From Jimgerdemannia flammicorona (lineage: Eukaryota > Mucoromycota > Endogonomycetes > Endogonales > Endogonaceae), in contig RBNI01005044.1 in NCBI GenBank assembly GCA_003990745.1, forward strand, positions 1 to 13,086: 13,086 nt of DNA, written 5' to 3'. Below, one piece after another: positions 11,301 through 13,086 of this stretch. The translations under genes were made by a program, and so were the position numbers. Within the stretch, counting starts at the first letter, position 1, and each line of letters begins with the position of its first letter. Below the pieces are notes generated by a model, which had not been told where the DNA came from, did not search any database, and saw only the letters and a list, made by a program, of their open reading frames with translations.

Positions 11301-11621
11301 GCAGTAGCAGGACTCTACTGTAACTGGCTCCCAACCTGGTTGAATCCACTCTCCTCAGATCAGCCTGTCTCCCCAGCTCCTCATATCTTATATCTCCCCT
11401 CTGCCACTCTGAACCAGGATTTCCACATTACCCTTCCAAACTGCCACACCTCTCCATTCTGTTGTTTATTTCAGTCTGTCTAAGTCATCTTCACATTTAA
11501 CATCCTGCAAAAGAAAGAGATCAGCCTCCAAGCTCTTCAGGTAAGTAAAAATATTCTGATGCCTAACCAAACCCTATAGCTCATTTACATTTAAAGAAAA
11601 AATATTTATTGTATTATTCAT
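8392..11621 (-). pseudogene. LINE copy C ORF2: endonuclease, reverse transcriptase, CCHC finger (broken, FADD box deleted)
   Basis: ATG 11621 gives MNNTINIFSLNVNEL, the endonuclease start. Catalytic boxes GDFN (11202-11213) and TYW..R.DMRIDWML (about 11016-11060) are typical of AP-like LINE endonucleases. The linker is at 10545-10775. In the RT, QCCFVEGWLIRDSM (about 9880-9921) precedes motif A FLDQKKAYDHV (9787-9819). A frame change near 9760 leads to motif B VLQGDPLS (9630-9653). The catalytic FADD box is gone: 12 nt that encode ANDM in copy A are absent between 9527 and 9528. The post-RT segment GGLGLVDFPKRLYCLRAWW lies in 8941-9150. A complete C-X2-C-X14-H-X4-C finger lies at 8413-8484, followed by the stop at 8392-8394. 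Many stops confirm decay. The length, about 3.2 kb, is normal for LINE ORF2. Confidence 0.87.
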
Positions 11622-11636
11622 AAGAAATAATGTTAA

Positions 11637-11654
11637 GAGTCATATATATTCTCT
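11637..11654. repeat. Target-site duplication, left copy
   Basis: The 18 bases gagtcatatatattctct recur identically at 12417-12434. The last T merges with the adjacent T run, so the true length is 17 or 18 bp. This copy sits on the poly(A) side of the inserted retrocopy. It lies between ORF1 and ORF2 of LINE copy C. Confidence 0.93.
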
Positions 11655-11665
11655 TTTTTTTTTTT
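11654..11665 (-). other. Poly(A) tail remnant of the TOM22 retrocopy (T12 on + strand)
   Basis: Twelve consecutive T on the + strand, one of which is shared with the duplication, lie exactly between the target-site duplication and the 3' UTR of the retrocopy. Their place after a polyadenylation signal shows that they derive from an mRNA tail. Confidence 0.88.
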
Positions 11666-11931
11666 AATCAAGTGGTCATTCATCTCAATGTTTAATCATG
11701 CAGACATGTCTTATACATCATAATGATGGATGCTTTCCAATCAGCCCTAAATCTCCAAAGTGTATTCAAACATGTCCGTGGGTGTGGCAATACAATCCCT
11801 CACCCAACCTAATCTATATTAATTGTTCGTTTTTCCATCCACCATCTCTACACCTTGCCACCATCATTTGATCAAGCATATGTAGGTATGTATGCCTACC
11901 CATGACTTTTTCCCATGCCGGGATCGCGGGT
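11666..11931 (-). other. 3' UTR of the TOM22 retrocopy
   Basis: This 266 nt stretch lies between the stop codon (11932-11934) and the poly(A) run. It holds no substantial open frame and ends with an ATTAAA signal. It gives a gene-specific tag for finding the parental TOM22 locus. Confidence 0.8.
11691..11696 (-). promoter_or_regulatory. Polyadenylation signal ATTAAA
   Basis: The minus strand reads ATTAAA here, the commonest variant of AATAAA. It ends 25 nt before the poly(A) run, within the usual 10-30 nt spacing. This supports the view that the insert is a copy of a polyadenylated mRNA. Confidence 0.75.
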
Positions 11932-12405
11932 TTAGAAACCATGAGGAACAATGCCTTTCTGCTGCTGCAGCTGGCTGGGTTGTGACTGCTGCGGCTGACC
12001 GGGTTGTGACTGGCCATAGATGTTGGGTGTCAACATCTGCTGCACACCCTGCTGCTGCATCTGCGCCTCCTTCTCATAGGCAATCAGCGCCTGTTCCTTC
12101 TCAATCTCCAGTACAAGTGGCAAAACGAGCAAGAGCATGGTGGTAGTAAGTACCCAAGCAGACTTTCCCACGAACGATATGCCAGCCTTGCCCCACCTGT
12201 AGATGCAGCTAGCATTCTGAGCAATGGCATCACGACGCTTGAGCGGGATGATGTCACGCAGGGCATAGATATGGTCTATAAAGGACTCATCATTGCGGTC
12301 ATCATCATCATCCAAGTAGTCAGAGAAATCATTGTCCTCGTCATCCTTATCCAGACTCAGGTTGTCATCAACATGGTCGGCGCTGACTTCTTCAAGTTTG
12401 ACCAT
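11932..12405 (-). CDS. TOM22: Tom22, mitochondrial import receptor subunit (intact retrocopy)
   Basis: Tom22 is the central receptor and organiser of the TOM complex in the mitochondrial outer membrane. Its acidic cytosolic face receives presequences from Tom20. From ATG 12405 the protein is 157 residues and begins MVKLEEV, a start I associate with fungal Tom22. Visible parts are an acidic region (residues 13-41, many D/E), the conserved block ESFIDHIYALRDIIP (41-54), a basic amphipathic stretch RWGKAGISFVGKSAW (70-84) leading into one membrane segment (about 84-100, WVLTTTMLLLVLPLVL) with the family's conserved proline at 96, then a Gln-rich tail with MLTPN. The length is normal. A second in-frame ATG at 12423 adds six residues, but it lies in the target-site duplication, so 12405 is the native start. 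There is no stop or frameshift. Expression is unknown. Confidence 0.9.
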   Translation of the reverse strand: MVKLEEVSADHVDDNLSLDKDDEDNDFSDYLDDDDDRNDESFIDHIYALRDIIPLKRRDAIAQNASCIYRWGKAGISFVGKSAWVLTTTMLLLVLPLVLEIEKEQALIAYEKEAQMQQQGVQQMLTPNIYGQSQPGQPQQSQPSQLQQQKGIVPHGF

Positions 12406-12416
12406 AATGTGGTTGT

Positions 12417-12434
12417 GAGTCATATATATTCTCT
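12417..12434. repeat. Target-site duplication, right copy
   Basis: This is the second identical copy of gagtcatatatattctct, on the 5' side of the TOM22 retrocopy. Bases 12421-12423 give an ATG on the minus strand in frame with TOM22. Beyond it, LINE copy C sequence resumes and aligns with copy B from about 6059 upward. Confidence 0.93.
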
Positions 12435-13060
12435 ATAACTCCACATTCATCTCTTCCTGTATCAAGTCCAAGTTGTGTTCCATAACCACCTCCTCCTCTT
12501 CAACCCTCTTTGCCTTCAATCTAACCAGAAGTTCAGTAAATCTCCCCATTCTTCTTTTTCACAATATTCTTATGATACTCCAGGCAGACCTCCTGCCAGA
12601 GCTGCAATCCATGATGTTCTGCCCACCAGAAGGTGGCCCACTCACCAGCAGCAGCCACCAGCTCTGTCTCTCTCTCTGTATCAATCTCATACTCTTCCTC
12701 CTCTAAGAAAACTACAAGTACCTCTGCCTTCAGAGTCTCCACCACTCTATTGCCATGTAGGATCTGTGCCCAATGCTCATCTCTCATCACTCTCAGGTCT
12801 CCTTCTCTCAACTTCTCAGCCACCAAGGTGTTTATTATCTAGCACATCCATTGTAGGTTTTCCACCTCCTTCCTACCTAGAGTTGCTGGCCTTCTTTCAC
12901 CCAGCATTGGAGTATCAGTCCCTGCACTTGCAGTCTCATCCCACTCCTCCTCTGGGACATCCATCAGTTCATCCTCACCAGCCACCACTACCTGTCTCTC
13001 TTTCACTATCTCAGGAACTCCAAAGTATACTTACTGGGCACTGCACATTGGCACATCCAC
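12435..13060 (-). pseudogene. LINE copy C ORF1, C-terminal part (broken)
   Basis: The minus-strand translation of 12826-12533 contains DEHWAQILHGNRVVETLK, AEVLVVFLEEEEYEID, TELVAAAGEWATFWWAEHHG and LQLWQEVCLEYHKN. It matches the ORF1 end of copy B (6058-6366) nearly block for block. Sequence from 13060 to 12830 also aligns with about 6680-6440 of B (WMSQRRSGM, PSKYTLEF) but contains several stops. The N-terminal two thirds of ORF1 are missing because the element is interrupted at 13061 by a T run. No function is expected. Confidence 0.78.
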
Positions 13061-13086
13061 TTTTTTTTTTTTTTTTTTTTTTTTTT
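13061..13086 (-). repeat. T26 run, probable poly(A) tail of another minus-strand retroposon
   Basis: Twenty-six T run to the window edge and replace sequence that continues in copy B (about 6690 upward). A minus-strand retroposon ends in T on the + strand at its left side, so this is best read as the tail of a further insertion into copy C, whose body lies right of the window. A sequencing or assembly end at a homopolymer is the alternative. Confidence 0.55.

Larger units (their letters stand above)
11655..12416 (-). mobile_element. Processed TOM22 retrocopy inserted into LINE copy C
   Basis: A 762 bp insertion interrupts LINE copy C. It has all the marks of LINE-mediated retroposition of an mRNA: a flanking 17-18 bp identical target-site duplication (11637-11654 and 12417-12434), a 3' poly(A) run, a polyadenylation signal, a 266 nt 3' UTR, an uninterrupted coding sequence and only about 11 nt of 5' leader. 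CpG is frequent (about 20), unlike the surrounding LINE sequence, so the base composition also marks it as foreign to its site. The perfect duplication and open frame suggest a young event. Whether the parent gene has introns cannot be seen here. Confidence 0.92.
8151..13060 (-). mobile_element. LINE copy C, split by a TOM22 retrocopy and cut at both ends
   Basis: The third minus-strand copy has a partial 3' UTR (8151-8391), ORF2 (11621 to 8392) and the ORF1 C-terminus (13060 to 12435). The segment 11655-12416 is foreign, and one copy of the flanking 17-18 bp duplication is also insertion-derived. On the left it meets the 5' end of copy B without a T run, as expected if B inserted into its 3' UTR. 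On the right it stops at a run of 26 T, where copy B sequence would continue for most of ORF1. Copies B and C look closer to each other than either is to A in the ORF1 C-terminal region. Confidence 0.85.

Noticed and set aside
11941..12015. Imperfect direct repeat around gggttgtgactg as a microsatellite or mobile signature
   Set aside because: It encodes the Gln/Pro/Ser-rich tail of Tom22 and is simple low-complexity coding sequence.
11892..12146. + strand open frame of 84 codons across the TOM22 3' end
   Set aside because: It overlaps the TOM22 coding sequence in antisense, is alanine-rich from reading the Gln-codon repeats backwards, and has no recognisable domain.
12295..12315. tcatcatcatcatc run as a microsatellite
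   Set aside because: It encodes the Asp-rich acidic receptor region of Tom22, which is expected for the family.
1..13086. LTR retrotransposon, DNA transposon terminal repeats, tRNA, rRNA or CRISPR
   Set aside because: I looked for terminal repeats, protease or integrase motifs, cloverleaf arms and regularly spaced repeats and found none.

Overview
The window looks like repeat-rich eukaryotic DNA, most likely from a fungus with a transposon-swollen genome. I see no bacterial operons, tRNA, rRNA or CRISPR arrays. Almost all recognisable coding signal lies on the minus strand. It consists of decayed copies of one family of non-LTR retrotransposon (LINE), L1/Tad1-like, with an ORF1 (gag-like) and an ORF2 (AP endonuclease, reverse transcriptase, C-terminal CCHC finger). 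The lineage guess rests on the LINE style and on a fungal-type Tom22 protein, and I cannot place it below the level of fungus.

Layout from left to right. LINE copy A (about 1-4750) spans from its 5' end to its 3' untranslated region, with a probable ORF1 deletion. LINE copy B (about 4765-8150) has its 5' end, all of ORF1 and the endonuclease, but stops abruptly before the RT, beside the 5' end of A. LINE copy C (about 8151-13060) has a partial 3' UTR, a whole but dead ORF2 and the end of ORF1. C is split at its ORF1/ORF2 boundary by a 0.76 kb insertion. A run of 26 T at the right edge cuts off the rest of C. The simplest reading is nesting (A inside B inside C), which puts the missing 3' parts of B and C left of the window.

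The standout feature is the insertion at 11655-12416. It is an apparently intact, intronless retrocopy of TOM22, the mitochondrial outer-membrane import receptor subunit. It carries a poly(A) tail (T12 on the + strand), an ATTAAA polyadenylation signal 25 nt before the tail, and an identical 17-18 bp target-site duplication. These are the marks of LINE-mediated retroposition of a cellular mRNA. The reading frame is open throughout. The insert has about 20 CpG in 0.76 kb, while the surrounding 12.3 kb of LINE sequence has only about 17. The LINEs have therefore lost CpG through deamination (methylation- or RIP-like) and the retrocopy has not.

All LINE ORFs carry stops and frameshifts. Key catalytic boxes are damaged: the FADD box is changed to FAND in A and removed by a 12-bp in-frame deletion in C. 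None of these copies should be autonomous. The only candidate functional protein gene in the window is the TOM22 retrocopy, whose expression cannot be judged from sequence alone.
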